Assembly (NCBI RefSeq): GCF_011927635.1
Contig: NZ_JAATJB010000001.1
Coordinates: forward strand, 620,001 to 684,000
Length of the DNA stretch: 64,000 nt
Reading direction: 5' to 3'
Source: Sphingomonas trueperi
GTDB lineage: Bacteria; Pseudomonadota; Alphaproteobacteria; Sphingomonadales; Sphingomonadaceae
The translations under genes and the position numbers were made by a program. The notes under the pieces are model-generated. The model did no database searches and was not told the origin of the DNA. It saw only the letters and a program-made list of their open reading frames with translations. Of the stretch, positions 1 through 10,452 are shown in pieces. Each line of letters begins with the position of its first letter. Position 1 is the stretch's first letter.

Positions 1-1610
1 GCGGCGAGCTGGCCATAGCGGGTGAGCAGCGCGCCGACCTTCTCCGCCAGCGCCGGCCCGAACGCCGCGCCCGCCCAACGCGCCGGATAGGCGGACATCG
101 CCTCCAGCGTCATCGCCTCGGGATTCCAGGCCTGGTCGAGGAAGAAGCTCAGCGGATATTCCATCGGCTTGAGGTCGCCGACATTGACGATCCAGATCGT
201 CCGCGCGCCCCGCTGCCAGGCGAGGTCCATCTGCTGCCAGCTCTTCTCGATCTGGTTGGTGTTCAGCCACTTGTAGTTGCGCGGCGCGCCGACATAATCG
301 AAATGGTAATAGACCCCGTACCCGCCCTTGCGATTGAGATCGGCGGTGGCGAGGCGGCGGATCTGGCCCCAGTTATCATCGGCAAACAGCAGCGTCACAT
401 CGTCCGGCACGCGCATGCCGTGGTCGTAATAGTCCTGCACTTCCTTGTAGAGCGCCCACATCTGCGGCGTCGCCTCGGCCGGACGCCTGGTCGCGTCCGC
501 CAGGATGCTGCGCTGGTCGGCGACGATCGTCTCGAGCAGCTCGGTCGCGGTGCCCTCCGCCATCGCCTCGTCGCCGTCGCCGCGCATTCCGACGGTGACA
601 AGGCAGTCATAGCCCTTGCCGTCGCCCTTCGACATCATCCGTTCGATCCCGCCGCGCCAGAAGCGGCGGAGATTTTCGGCATTGGTCGCGTAATCCCATT
701 TGCCGCCGGTGACGCCCTTGTCGGTGTTGCGGTGCCATTCCTCCTGCGCCCGGGTCATCGGCTCGTGGTGCGAGGTGCCCATCACCACGCCCATCGCATC
801 GGCCAGCACCATGTTCCGGGGATCGTCGTCGTTGAACGCCTTGCCCCACATCGCCGGCCACAGATAATTGCCCTTCAGCCGCAGCAGCAGCTCGAAGACA
901 TGGGCGTACATCGCGGCGTTGACCCCGCCGAAATGCTTCTTGGCCCAGCCGCTGAAACAGGGATCCTCGTCGTTGATGAAGAAGCCGCGATAGCGCACCC
1001 GCGGCTGGTCGCGGCGGCTGCCGGGGGCGAGCGTCACGTCGGCGCGGCGGCGCACCGGCACGTCGGCGAACCAGTGCCAGGGCGAGACGCCGATCCGCTG
1101 CGAGATATCGTAGGTGCCATAGACCGCGCCGCGCCGGTCCGATCCGATAATCACCAGCGCCTGCGGCACGCCGGGGGCGGGGTGGTCGAGCACGATCTGG
1201 CGATAGGCTTCCCATTCGCCAGCCAAGTCGCGCACGTCGATCCGGCCGCCGCGTACCAGCGCGTCGAGGATCGGCGAGCGGCCGAGCTGGGCGATCAGCA
1301 CCACCGGGCCCTGCGCGTTCTCCAGCCGCTGGACACGCTTGGGCGCAGTGCCGCCGACGCGCGCCAGATCCTGCGCGAACGCCTCCGCGACATGGGCGAG
1401 CGCGGGGTCGGCACCCGCCTCGACCAGCAGCGTCGCGGGCACGCCGCCGCGGATCAGCGGGAAGCCGGCGCCCTTGTCCTCCAGCACGCGCAGCGGCTCC
1501 GGTGCGGTGCCGGCACGCGCGCTTCCCGCCGCCAGCGCCGCAGCGGCGGCCGAGGCTTGCAACAGCGTGCGGCGATCGACCGCGCGCGTGGGATCAACGG
1601 GGGAGGACAT
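1..1610 (-). CDS. GH115 alpha-glucuronidase (3' end cut by window edge)
   Basis: Glycoside hydrolase family 115 enzymes remove (4-O-methyl-)glucuronic acid from xylan or related polysaccharides. About 536 codons are visible; family members run to roughly 950-1000 aa, so the C-terminal part lies outside. The N-terminus (MSSPVDPTRAVDRRTLLQ, then an Ala-rich stretch) looks like a Tat signal, suggesting periplasmic or surface location. Family-typical blocks are readable: RGFFINDEDP near residue 210, GNYLWPAMW near 250, GTSHHEPM near 275 and a later HFDYVGAPRNYKW block. The start ATG has an AGGAG six bases upstream. A 14-bp LacI-type palindrome lies just before it, so sugar-responsive repression is likely. 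The family call is firm; the exact substrate is inferred. Confidence 0.85.
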   Translation of the reverse strand, partial: MSSPVDPTRAVDRRTLLQASAAAAALAAGSARAGTAPEPLRVLEDKGAGFPLIRGGVPATLLVEAGADPALAHVAEAFAQDLARVGGTAPKRVQRLENAQGPVVLIAQLGRSPILDALVRGGRIDVRDLAGEWEAYRQIVLDHPAPGVPQALVIIGSDRRGAVYGTYDISQRIGVSPWHWFADVPVRRRADVTLAPGSRRDQPRVRYRGFFINDEDPCFSGWAKKHFGGVNAAMYAHVFELLLRLKGNYLWPAMWGKAFNDDDPRNMVLADAMGVVMGTSHHEPMTRAQEEWHRNTDKGVTGGKWDYATNAENLRRFWRGGIERMMSKGDGKGYDCLVTVGMRGDGDEAMAEGTATELLETIVADQRSILADATRRPAEATPQMWALYKEVQDYYDHGMRVPDDVTLLFADDNWGQIRRLATADLNRKGGYGVYYHFDYVGAPRNYKWLNTNQIEKSWQQMDLAWQRGARTIWIVNVGDLKPMEYPLSFFLDQAWNPEAMTLEAMSAYPARWAGAAFGPALAEKVGALLTRYGQLA

Positions 1611-1635
1611 CGCAACTCCTGGATTTTCTTATCAT

Positions 1636-1649
1636 TGATAGCGCTATCA
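1636..1649. promoter_or_regulatory. LacI-family operator upstream of the GH115 gene
   Basis: TGATAGCGCTATCA is a perfect 14-bp palindrome with the central CG expected of LacI/GalR-family operators, and it closely resembles the TAGCGCTA-centred sites that control sugar-utilisation genes in Caulobacter and sphingomonads. It lies 26 bp upstream of the GH115 start codon, where a bound repressor would block initiation or elongation. No LacI-type regulator is visible in this window, so the cognate repressor must be outside. Confidence 0.7.
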
Positions 1650-1745
1650 TGCGCATTTGCGGCGTGGCGGGCAAGCCCGAAACCGGCACAGCGCGATGCT
1701 AGCGGCCCCTTGCGGAGTCCGCCCCCGCAGCGCTAGGCGCCGCGC

Positions 1746-2777
1746 ATGACCAGCACCTCCTCGATCGGCGCCGAGCGCCTGGCCCGCCGCATGGCGCGCG
1801 GCTGCGAATTCCTGGGCAGCGAGGTCGCCATTCTCGGCGGCGCCATGTCCTGGGTGTCCGAGCGCAACCTCGTCGCCGCCATCTCCAATGCGGGCGGCTT
1901 CGGCGTGATCGCGTGCGGCGCGATGAGCCCCGCGCTGCTCGACGCCGAGATTGCCGCGACCAAGGCGCTGACCGACAAGCCCTTCGGCGTCAACCTCATC
2001 ACCATGCACCCGCAGCTGTTCGAGCTGATCGACATATGCGGGAAGCACGGCGTCGGCCATGTCGTGCTCGCGGGCGGGCTGCCGCCGGCGGGCTCGCTCG
2101 ATGCGATCAAGGGGCACGGCGCCAAGCTGATCTGCTTCGCGCCCGCGCTGAGCCTCGCCAAGAAGCTGATCCGCTCGGGCGTCGACGCGCTCGTCGTGGA
2201 GGGCATGGAGGCCGGCGGCCATATCGGCCCGGTGTCGACCAGCGTGCTGGCGCAGGAGATCCTGCCCGAGGTGGCGAGCCAGGTCCCCGTGTTCGTCGCA
2301 GGCGGGATCGGCCGCGGCGAGGCGATCGCGGGCTATCTCGACATGGGCGCGGCCGGCGTCCAGCTCGGGACGCGCTTTGCCGCCGCGACCGAGAGCATCG
2401 CCCATCCCAATTTCAAGAAGGCGTTCATCCGCGCCTCCGCCCGCGACGCGATCGCGAGCGTGCAGATCGATCCGCGCCTGCCGGTGATCCCGGTGCGCGC
2501 GCTGAAGAATGCCGGCGGCGAGCTGTTCACCGCCAAGCAGCGCGAAGTGGCGCAGGCGCTCGACGCGGGCAGCGTGGAGATGGCCGAGGCGCAGCTCCAG
2601 ATCGAGCATTACTGGGCCGGCGCGCTGCGCCGCGCGGTGATCGACGGCGATGTCGAGCATGGCAGCGTGATGGCGGGCCAGTCGGTCGGCATGGTCACCA
2701 AGGAAGAGCCGGTCGCGACGATCATCGAAACGCTGATGGCCGAAGCCGCGCACGCGCTGGAGAAGCGCGCGGCGTGA
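1746..2777 (+). CDS. Nitronate monooxygenase / 2-nitropropane dioxygenase family
   Basis: This 343-aa protein is an FMN-dependent TIM barrel of the nitronate monooxygenase/FabK-like family, which oxidises alkyl nitronates or related substrates in the cytoplasm. Family landmarks are the N-terminal AILGGAMSWVSE segment, the NAGGFGVIA turn, the substrate/FMN loop VEGMEAGGHIGP near residues 157-168, and the phosphate-binding AGGIGRGEAI near 188-197 followed by GAAGVQLGTRF. It is a single gene followed by a palindromic repeat element. The real substrate cannot be told from sequence; enoyl-ACP reductase-like activity is an alternative for distant members, but the GGH motif favours the monooxygenase. 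Confidence 0.8.
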   Translation: MTSTSSIGAERLARRMARGCEFLGSEVAILGGAMSWVSERNLVAAISNAGGFGVIACGAMSPALLDAEIAATKALTDKPFGVNLITMHPQLFELIDICGKHGVGHVVLAGGLPPAGSLDAIKGHGAKLICFAPALSLAKKLIRSGVDALVVEGMEAGGHIGPVSTSVLAQEILPEVASQVPVFVAGGIGRGEAIAGYLDMGAAGVQLGTRFAAATESIAHPNFKKAFIRASARDAIASVQIDPRLPVIPVRALKNAGGELFTAKQREVAQALDAGSVEMAEAQLQIEHYWAGALRRAVIDGDVEHGSVMAGQSVGMVTKEEPVATIIETLMAEAAHALEKRAA

Positions 2778-2786
2778 TGCGCTGAT

Positions 2787-2953
2787 TCCTCCCCCAGCTT
2801 GCTGGGGGAGGGGGACCGCCGCCGCAGGCGGTGGTGGAGGGGCCGCGCCGCGAGGCGCGGTGCTCCCCGTCACGCATTCCGCCGCTGGCGCGGCGGCCCC
2901 TCCACCACGCTGCTGCGCAGCGCGGTCCCCCTCCCCTGCGGTGCAGGGGAGGA
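2787..2953. repeat. Long palindromic intergenic repeat, copy 1
   Basis: The segment opens with a TCCTCCCCC hairpin and closes with CCCCTCC...GGGGAGGA. Between them, nested inverted arms pair: GGGGGACCGC with GCGGTCCCCC, and GGTGGAGGGGCCGC with GCGGCCCCTCCACC. The same architecture, with nearly identical arms but different loop bases, recurs at 17476-17644. Compensated divergence of the loops suggests a dispersed, structure-conserved element rather than a chance GC tract. It sits between a nitronate monooxygenase-like gene and ptsP and could act as a terminator or a RNA-processing site. Confidence 0.75.
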
Positions 2954-3041
2954 CCTGGTCGTGCCCGGGAGGATAGGCTTTCCGCGCTTTTGCTGCGCAC
3001 CCGGCTTGGCGCGGGTGCGCACAATCTGTTACCGCTGACAC

Positions 3042-5318
3042 ATGGCCTTGACCGCAGCCGCCTCCGCCCGGGAAATCCTCACCCGCCTGCATGACCTGAT
3101 GGCGAAACGGCTGCCGGTGCAATCGAAGCTCAACGCCGTCGCGAACATCATCGGCGAGGCGCTGCACAGCGAAGTCTGCTCGATCTACCTGCTGCGCGAA
3201 GGTGTGCTCGAGCTGTTCGCCACGCGCGGGCTGGCGCAGGAGGCCGTGCACGTCACCAAGCTGGGGCTGGGCGAAGGGCTGGTCGGCACGATCGCCGCGC
3301 ATGTCGAGACGCTCAACCTCGACGAGGCGACCAGCCATCCCAATTTCGTCCATAACCCGGAGACCGGCGAGGACCGGTTCCACAGCTTCGCCGGCGTGCC
3401 GATCATCCGCCGCGAGCGGGCGGTGGGCGTGCTCGCCGTGCAGCATGTCGATCCGCGGCGCTATGCCGATATCGAGATCGAGGCGCTGCAGACCGTCGCG
3501 ATGGTGCTCTCCGAACTGATCGCCAATGCCGAGCTGATCGATGCGGCGGGCGGCACCTCCACCCGGTTGCAGCCGACCGCGGCGGGGACGATCCGCGGCT
3601 TCCGGCTGGTCGAGGGCATGGCGCGGGGCGTCGCGGTATTCCACCAGCCGCGCATCGTCATCGAGCATACCGTCGCCGAGGATACCGAGGCCGAGCGCCA
3701 CCGCGTCTATGCCGCGTTCGACAAGATGCGCGAGCAGATCGACCGCATGACCAGCCAGGCCGAGTTCGGCGTCGGCGGCGAGCATGAGGAGATCCTCGCC
3801 ACCTACAAGATGTTCGCCTATGACGAGGGCTGGAGCCGCCGGATCAACGAGGCGATCGATTCCGGCCTGACCGCCGAGGCGGCGATCGAGCGCGTCCAGC
3901 AGCGCACCCGCCAGCGCATGCGCGAGATAGACGATCCGCTGCTCCGCGACCGGATGCACGATCTGGAGGACCTGTCCAACCGGCTGCTGCGCATCGTCTC
4001 GGGCCAGCTCGGCACGGCGGCACAGCTGGGGCTGCGGCAGGATTCGATCCTGATCGCGCGCAATCTGGGGCCCGCCGAGCTGCTCGAATATGATCGGCGG
4101 CGGCTGAAGGGCGTGGTGCTGGAGGAAGGCTCGCTGACCGCGCACGTCACCATCGTCGCCCGCGCGATGGGGGTGCCGGTGCTGGGCCGCGTCCGCGAGA
4201 TCCGCCGCGAGGTGGCCGAAGGCGACCTGCTGCTGCTCGACGTGGGCGAGGAGAGCGTGTTCGTGCGCCCTTCGCTGGCGATGGAGGAGGCGTTCGAGGC
4301 CAAGCTCACGCTCAGCCAGAAGCGGCGCGCCGCCTTCGCGCAGCTGAAGAACGTGGCGCCCGTGACCAAGGACGGGCACCGCGTGACGGTGATGGTCAAT
4401 GCCGGCCTGCGCGACGACGTGTCCGCGCTCGACCTGACCGGCGCCGACGGCATCGGCCTGTTCCGCACCGAGTTCCAGTTCCTCGTCTCGGCGACCTTGC
4501 CGCAGCGCGAGGCGCAGCGGCGGCTCTACCGCGACGTGCTGGAGGCTGCGGGCGACCGGCCGGTGGTGTTCCGCACCGTCGACATCGGCGGCGACAAGGC
4601 GTTGCCCTATCTCAACCATGACGAGGATGGCGAGGAGGAGAACCCCGCGATGGGCTGGCGCGCGCTGCGCCTGGCGCTCGATCGCGACGGCCTGATGAAG
4701 GCGCAGGCGCGCGCGCTGATCGAGGCGGCGGCGGGGCGGACGCTCAACGTGATGTTCCCGATGGTCTCCGAGCCCTGGGAATTCGACCAGGCGCGCGCGC
4801 TGTTCGAGGCGCAGCATGCCTGGCTCGCCGCGCGCGGGCGCAAGATGCCGTCCGAGATCCGCTACGGCGCGATGCTGGAGGTACCGGCGCTGGCCGAGGT
4901 GCTCGACCTGCTGCTGCCCAAGCTGCAGTTCCTGTCGATCGGCACCAACGACCTCACCCAGTTCCTGTTCGCGGCCGATCGCGCGCACCCCAAGCTGGCG
5001 CTGCGTTACGATTGGCTGAGCCCGGCGATCCTGCGCTTCCTCAAGCGGGTGAGCGACCAGGCGCGTGCGGCGGGCGTGCCGGTGGCGGTGTGCGGCGAAA
5101 TGGGCGGGCGACCGCTCGAGGCGCTGGCGCTGATCGGGCTGGGCATCGACCGGCTCTCGATTACCCCCGCCGCGGTGGGGCCGATCAAGGCGATGTTGCG
5201 CGGGCTCGATCGGGGCGCGGTGATGGCGGCGATGGAGGAGATGCTGCGGCATCCGGAGGCGCCGCTGCGCGACGTGCTGACCGGCTGGGCGGAGGCGCAG
5301 GGCGTCGAACTGGCCTGA
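3042..5318 (+). CDS. ptsP: PEP-protein phosphotransferase PtsP (EI-Ntr)
   Basis: This 758-aa protein is enzyme I of the nitrogen phosphotransferase system, which passes phosphate from PEP to NPr and on to EIIA-Ntr in the cytoplasm. It has an N-terminal GAF domain (about residues 15-160), the PEP-utilising N domain, a swivelling domain with the phosphoacceptor His368 in LTAHVTIVAR, and a C-terminal PEP-binding TIM barrel with GIGLFRTEFQF, FRTVDIGGDK, SIGTNDLTQF and VCGEMGG. Length and domain order match EI-Ntr and not the shorter sugar-specific EI. No NPr or EIIA gene is adjacent. Confidence 0.95.
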   Translation: MALTAAASAREILTRLHDLMAKRLPVQSKLNAVANIIGEALHSEVCSIYLLREGVLELFATRGLAQEAVHVTKLGLGEGLVGTIAAHVETLNLDEATSHPNFVHNPETGEDRFHSFAGVPIIRRERAVGVLAVQHVDPRRYADIEIEALQTVAMVLSELIANAELIDAAGGTSTRLQPTAAGTIRGFRLVEGMARGVAVFHQPRIVIEHTVAEDTEAERHRVYAAFDKMREQIDRMTSQAEFGVGGEHEEILATYKMFAYDEGWSRRINEAIDSGLTAEAAIERVQQRTRQRMREIDDPLLRDRMHDLEDLSNRLLRIVSGQLGTAAQLGLRQDSILIARNLGPAELLEYDRRRLKGVVLEEGSLTAHVTIVARAMGVPVLGRVREIRREVAEGDLLLLDVGEESVFVRPSLAMEEAFEAKLTLSQKRRAAFAQLKNVAPVTKDGHRVTVMVNAGLRDDVSALDLTGADGIGLFRTEFQFLVSATLPQREAQRRLYRDVLEAAGDRPVVFRTVDIGGDKALPYLNHDEDGEEENPAMGWRALRLALDRDGLMKAQARALIEAAAGRTLNVMFPMVSEPWEFDQARALFEAQHAWLAARGRKMPSEIRYGAMLEVPALAEVLDLLLPKLQFLSIGTNDLTQFLFAADRAHPKLALRYDWLSPAILRFLKRVSDQARAAGVPVAVCGEMGGRPLEALALIGLGIDRLSITPAAVGPIKAMLRGLDRGAVMAAMEEMLRHPEAPLRDVLTGWAEAQGVELA

Positions 5319-5429
5319 CCATCCACCGGAATGATTTCCTCCCGGCGTTGACAGCGATACGGCCGGGACGGCATCCCCTGCAGCATAAGGCGGACGTTCC
5401 AGGGTCCAACGCGTTCGCCGGAGGACAGA

Positions 5430-6362
5430 ATGCAAGGCGACATGCCCGAAGAATCCACCCCGTCCACCGTGCGTCCCGGCGAGCGTCTGCGCGCCGCGCG
5501 CGAAGCCATGGGGCTGGATCTGCCCGAGATCGCCGCGCGTACTCGCATTCCCCAGCGCCACCTCGAAGCGATCGAGCAGGGCACCTATTCGGGGCTGCCG
5601 TCGATCACCTATGCCAGCGGCTTCGCCAAGGCTTATGCGCGCGCGGTCAATGTCGACGAAGTGTCGATCGCGCACGACGTCCGCGCCGAGCTCGGCCAGA
5701 TCGAGCGGCCGGCGATCACCCCCGAATATCCGTTGCAGGAGCCGTCGCGCGCCGCACCGAGCGGGATCGTCTGGTTCGGCGTGATCGTCGCGCTGGTGAT
5801 CGTCGCCGGCATCGGCATCTGGTACGGCACCGACTGGTTCCGTGGCGGCAGCGCCGCGCAGGGCGACAGCCTGGTCCAGCAGCTGGAGCCGACCCCCACG
5901 CCTACGGCCGCCGCCGCACCGACCCCGACGCCGACCGTTCCCGCGGTCGAGCACGTCACGCTCGTTGCGCGCGGCCCCGCCTGGATCCGCATCACCGACG
6001 CGACCGGCAAGAAGCTCGTCGAGAAGGAACTGGCCGCCGGCGAGCGCTACGACGTGCCCGACGATGCCGACCATCCGCGCATCCGCACCGGCCGCCCGGA
6101 CCAGCTGCAGGTGCTGCTCAACGGCAGCGAAGTCGCGCCGCTCGGCACCGAAGTGAAGGTGATCGAGGCGGAGCTGACCTCGGCCGCGCTGCGCGCCCGC
6201 GGCCAGCCCGGTGCGACCCCGTCGCCGACGCCGGACGCGACCGCCGCCGCAACGCCGCTGCGCGACCGTCCGCTGCGCCGCCGCAGCACGCCCCGCGCGG
6301 ACAGCACCGAAGCGAGCACCGTGCCCGCCACCACGCCGGCCGGCGACACGCCCAATCCCTGA
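5430..6362 (+). CDS. RodZ-like helix-turn-helix membrane protein
   Basis: The 310-aa protein has a cytoplasmic helix-turn-helix domain (residues 16-80, containing RTRIPQRHLEAIEQG and the YASGFAKAYAR segment), a single transmembrane helix at about 112-131, a Pro/Thr linker and a periplasmic DUF4115-type beta domain (about 165-240), then a low-complexity Ala/Pro/Thr tail. This is the architecture of RodZ, which couples MreB to the cell-wall elongation machinery. The start has a GGAGGA Shine-Dalgarno at good spacing. A perfect TTGACA at 5348-5353 is a possible -35, but no convincing -10 follows. A non-RodZ role as a membrane transcription factor cannot be excluded. Confidence 0.8.
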   Translation: MQGDMPEESTPSTVRPGERLRAAREAMGLDLPEIAARTRIPQRHLEAIEQGTYSGLPSITYASGFAKAYARAVNVDEVSIAHDVRAELGQIERPAITPEYPLQEPSRAAPSGIVWFGVIVALVIVAGIGIWYGTDWFRGGSAAQGDSLVQQLEPTPTPTAAAAPTPTPTVPAVEHVTLVARGPAWIRITDATGKKLVEKELAAGERYDVPDDADHPRIRTGRPDQLQVLLNGSEVAPLGTEVKVIEAELTSAALRARGQPGATPSPTPDATAAATPLRDRPLRRRSTPRADSTEASTVPATTPAGDTPNP

Positions 6363-6378
6363 GGGGGTGGCGCAAGCG

Positions 6379-6426
6379 GGCGCCGCTTGGCTATAGCGGC
6401 GCCACGCCTCCGTTCCCCGGGAGGCG
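6379..6426 (+). other. Two tandem stem-loops between rodZ-like gene and cpoB
   Basis: GGCGCCGC and GCGGCGCC form an 8-bp perfect stem around a 9-base loop. Immediately after it CGCCTCC pairs with GGAGGCG around an 8-base loop. Neither is followed by a T-run, so an RNA-processing or stabilising role, or Rho-linked attenuation, is more likely than intrinsic termination. The second stem ends 18 bases before the cpoB start codon. Confidence 0.5.
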
Positions 6427-6444
6427 CGTAAGGATTGATCGACG

Positions 6445-7353
6445 ATGCGTATTGCTCTCGCAGCGGCACTGGCCTTTGCCGCGTTCGGCTTCAACGGCAC
6501 CGCGATGGCGCAGGCCCAGGACGGCAATGTCGGTCAGCGCGTCGACAAGCTGGAGCGCGAGATGCGCGCGGTGCAGCGCAAGGTGTTCCCCGGCGGTGCC
6601 GGCATGACCGTCGAGCCGCAGATCACCCAGCAGGTCGACAACACGCCCCCCGGCGTGCCCGCGACCAGCCCGCTTGCCGACCTGACCGAGCGCGTCGCGG
6701 CGCTGGAAAGCCAGATCCAGACGATGACCGGCCAGATCGAGCAGAACCAGTATCGCATGCGCCAGCTGGAAGAGGCGTTCGGCGCCTACAAGGCCGCCAA
6801 CGACGCGCGGGTGAAGGCGCTGGAGACGCCGCAGCCGGTTGCCGATGCCATGCCGACCGACGGCGCCGTTGCCGCTTCCGGCAATTCGGCGGCTTCATCG
6901 GCGCAGCCTTCGGGCGATCGTGCCGCCAAGGTCGCGGCGGTGGAGAAGCCGAGCACCGGCGATGCGGGCGAAGACCTGTATCTCTACGGCTTCCGCCTGT
7001 GGCAGGCCAAGCTCTACCCGGAAGCCGCCAAGGCGCTGGAGCAGTACAAGGCCAAGTACCCCTCCGGCAAGCGCGCCAGCTTCGCGCGCAACCTGCTCGG
7101 CCGCGTCTATCTCGACGACAACAAGCCGAGCCTCGCGGCGGTGGCGCTGTACGAGAACTACACCAAGGACCCCAATGGCGAGCGCGCGCCGGACAGCCTC
7201 TATTATCTCGCCCAGGCGCTGGTGAAGCTGAACAAGCCGTCGGGCGAGGTCTGCAAGGTCTATGACGAGCTGAACAAGGTCTATGGCCCCGGGCTCTCGG
7301 CCGAGATGCGCGCGGGCGTCGCCAAGGGCCGTGCGGATCAGCGCTGCAAGTGA
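6445..7353 (+). CDS. cpoB: Tol-Pal associated coordinator CpoB (YbgF)
   Basis: This 302-aa periplasmic protein has a signal peptide with likely cleavage after TAMA (residue 22), a coiled-coil segment (about 25-130) of heptad-like VDKLEREMRAVQ and ERVAALESQIQ, an Ala/Ser linker, and a C-terminal TPR domain (about 170-300) with LYLYGFRLWQAKLYPEAAK. CpoB links Tol-Pal outer-membrane constriction to septal peptidoglycan synthesis. The tol-pal genes are not in the window, but cpoB followed directly by tilS and ftsH is a common alphaproteobacterial order, which supports the call. Confidence 0.9.
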   Translation: MRIALAAALAFAAFGFNGTAMAQAQDGNVGQRVDKLEREMRAVQRKVFPGGAGMTVEPQITQQVDNTPPGVPATSPLADLTERVAALESQIQTMTGQIEQNQYRMRQLEEAFGAYKAANDARVKALETPQPVADAMPTDGAVAASGNSAASSAQPSGDRAAKVAAVEKPSTGDAGEDLYLYGFRLWQAKLYPEAAKALEQYKAKYPSGKRASFARNLLGRVYLDDNKPSLAAVALYENYTKDPNGERAPDSLYYLAQALVKLNKPSGEVCKVYDELNKVYGPGLSAEMRAGVAKGRADQRCK

Positions 7354-8344
7354 CGCGTCGCTGATCGACGCGATCGCGGGCGCGGACGTCGCCCGCTTCC
7401 TCGCCGACTGGCGCGCGGCAGCCGGGCAGGTGCCCGGCGCGGAGGCACCGGTCGGCGTTGCCGTTTCGGGGGGCACGGACAGCCTGGCGCTGCTGCTCCT
7501 CGCCCGTGCCGCCTTTCCCGGTGCCGTGGTCGCCGCAACGGTCGATCACGGCCTGCGCGCGGAATCGGCAGAGGAAGCCGCATTCGTCGGCACGCTCTGC
7601 GCGCGCATCGGCGTGCCCCATGCGATCCTGCCGCCCCGTCCCGAAATGCTGGCAGGCGGCAACCTGCAGGATCGTGCGCGGGCGATGCGTTATCGTTGCC
7701 TCGCCGACTGGGCGAGCGCCGCTGCTGCCCCGTGGGTCGCCGTGGCCCACCAGCAGGACGATCTCGCCGAAACCTTCCTCCTGCGCGCCCGGCGCGGGGC
7801 GGGGCTGGGCGGCCTCGCCGCGATGCTGCCCTGCCGGCCGCTCCGCATCGGCGCGCCGACCATGCTGGTCCGCCCGCTGCTCGGCTGGTCGCGCGCCGAG
7901 CTGGCTGCCTTGGTCCACGCCGCCGGCATCGCGCCCGTCGAGGACCCCTCCAACCGCCACCCCCGCTTCGACCGCAGCCGGGTCCGACGCCTGCTCGCCG
8001 AGACGCCTGAACTGCCGCCCGCACGCCTCGCCCTCGCCGCGACCAACCTCCGCGATGCCGAGGCCGCGCTGGACTGGATGGCCGAGCGCGAATGGGCCGC
8101 GCGCGCGCAGGTCGAGGATCGCAAGGTCGCGCTCGACCTTGCCGGTCTCCCGCGCGAACTCCGCCGCCGCCTTGTCGCCCGCGCGCTCAAAACCACGGCC
8201 GACGCCCCGCCCCTGCGCGGTTCCGGGCTTGACCGGCTGATCGCCGCGGTGGATGCCGGGAAGGTGGCGACCTTGGCCGGAGTCGTGGTGCGACCGGGGC
8301 CCCGCTGGCGCTTCGCGCCGGCGCCCCCGCATCGATCACCATGA
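7331..8344 (+). CDS. tilS: tRNA(Ile)-lysidine synthetase TilS
   Basis: TilS ligates lysine to C34 of the CAU-anticodon tRNA-Ile so that it reads AUA, an essential step. The PP-loop SGGTDS (residues 46-51 of the version given) binds ATP. TVDHGLRAES, NLQDRARAMRYRCL and VAHQQDDLAETFLLRARRG are the standard TilS blocks. I chose a GTG start that overlaps the end of cpoB by 23 bp; an in-frame ATG at 7283 would add 16 residues with no homology value. About 338 aa is typical for the short alphaproteobacterial form lacking the C-terminal extension. Confidence 0.93.
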   Translation: MRISAASDASLIDAIAGADVARFLADWRAAAGQVPGAEAPVGVAVSGGTDSLALLLLARAAFPGAVVAATVDHGLRAESAEEAAFVGTLCARIGVPHAILPPRPEMLAGGNLQDRARAMRYRCLADWASAAAAPWVAVAHQQDDLAETFLLRARRGAGLGGLAAMLPCRPLRIGAPTMLVRPLLGWSRAELAALVHAAGIAPVEDPSNRHPRFDRSRVRRLLAETPELPPARLALAATNLRDAEAALDWMAEREWAARAQVEDRKVALDLAGLPRELRRRLVARALKTTADAPPLRGSGLDRLIAAVDAGKVATLAGVVVRPGPRWRFAPAPPHRSP

Positions 8345-8358
8345 TCGACGTTGTTCCA

Positions 8359-8386
8359 TTGTCATTGACGCCGCCGCGCCTATCTT
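8359..8386 (+). promoter_or_regulatory. Candidate sigma-70-type promoter of ftsH
   Basis: TTGTCA and TATCTT are separated by 16 bp in the short gap between tilS and ftsH, placing transcription start about 20 bp before the chosen ftsH ATG. Both hexamers are near consensus, and the gap is otherwise GC-rich. A CTTGAAA just downstream looks like a sigma-32 -35 box but has no matching -10, so heat-shock control is not supported by sequence. Confidence 0.45.
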
Positions 8387-8412
8387 AGGGCTTGAAAGGT
8401 ACCGGGTACACG

Positions 8413-10374
<1,962 letters not shown>

Positions 10375-10415
10375 CGCTCCCCGGCATTGCCAGGGTCCGC
10401 TTCGCACCGTTAGAG

Positions 10416-10449
10416 AACGCTTCCGGGAACCCTTCCCGGGAGCGTTTTT
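10416..10449 (+). terminator. Intrinsic terminator after ftsH, overlapping the next gene's ribosome site
   Basis: AACGCTTCCGGGAA and TTCCCGGGAGCGTT form a 14-bp stem with one mismatch and a CCC loop, followed by a run of T. The descending arm contains the GGGAG that serves as Shine-Dalgarno for the ATG at 10453, so the hairpin both ends ftsH transcription and would mask translation of the next gene in read-through RNA. Confidence 0.8.
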
Positions 10450-10452
10450 CCT

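Noticed and set aside
303..1736. A 477-codon open frame on the plus strand
   Set aside because: It lies opposite the GH115 gene, whose minus-strand frame carries real family motifs, a Shine-Dalgarno and a Tat signal.
1647..6527. A 1626-codon open frame on the minus strand
   Set aside because: It is the antisense shadow of the nitronate monooxygenase, ptsP and rodZ-like genes in GC-rich DNA. Its translation is Arg/Ala/His-rich low complexity without any domain.
8391..8397. CTTGAAA as a sigma-32 -35 box for ftsH
   Set aside because: No -10 resembling CCCCATNT follows at 11-16 bp; the sequence instead overlaps the leader next to the ribosome site.
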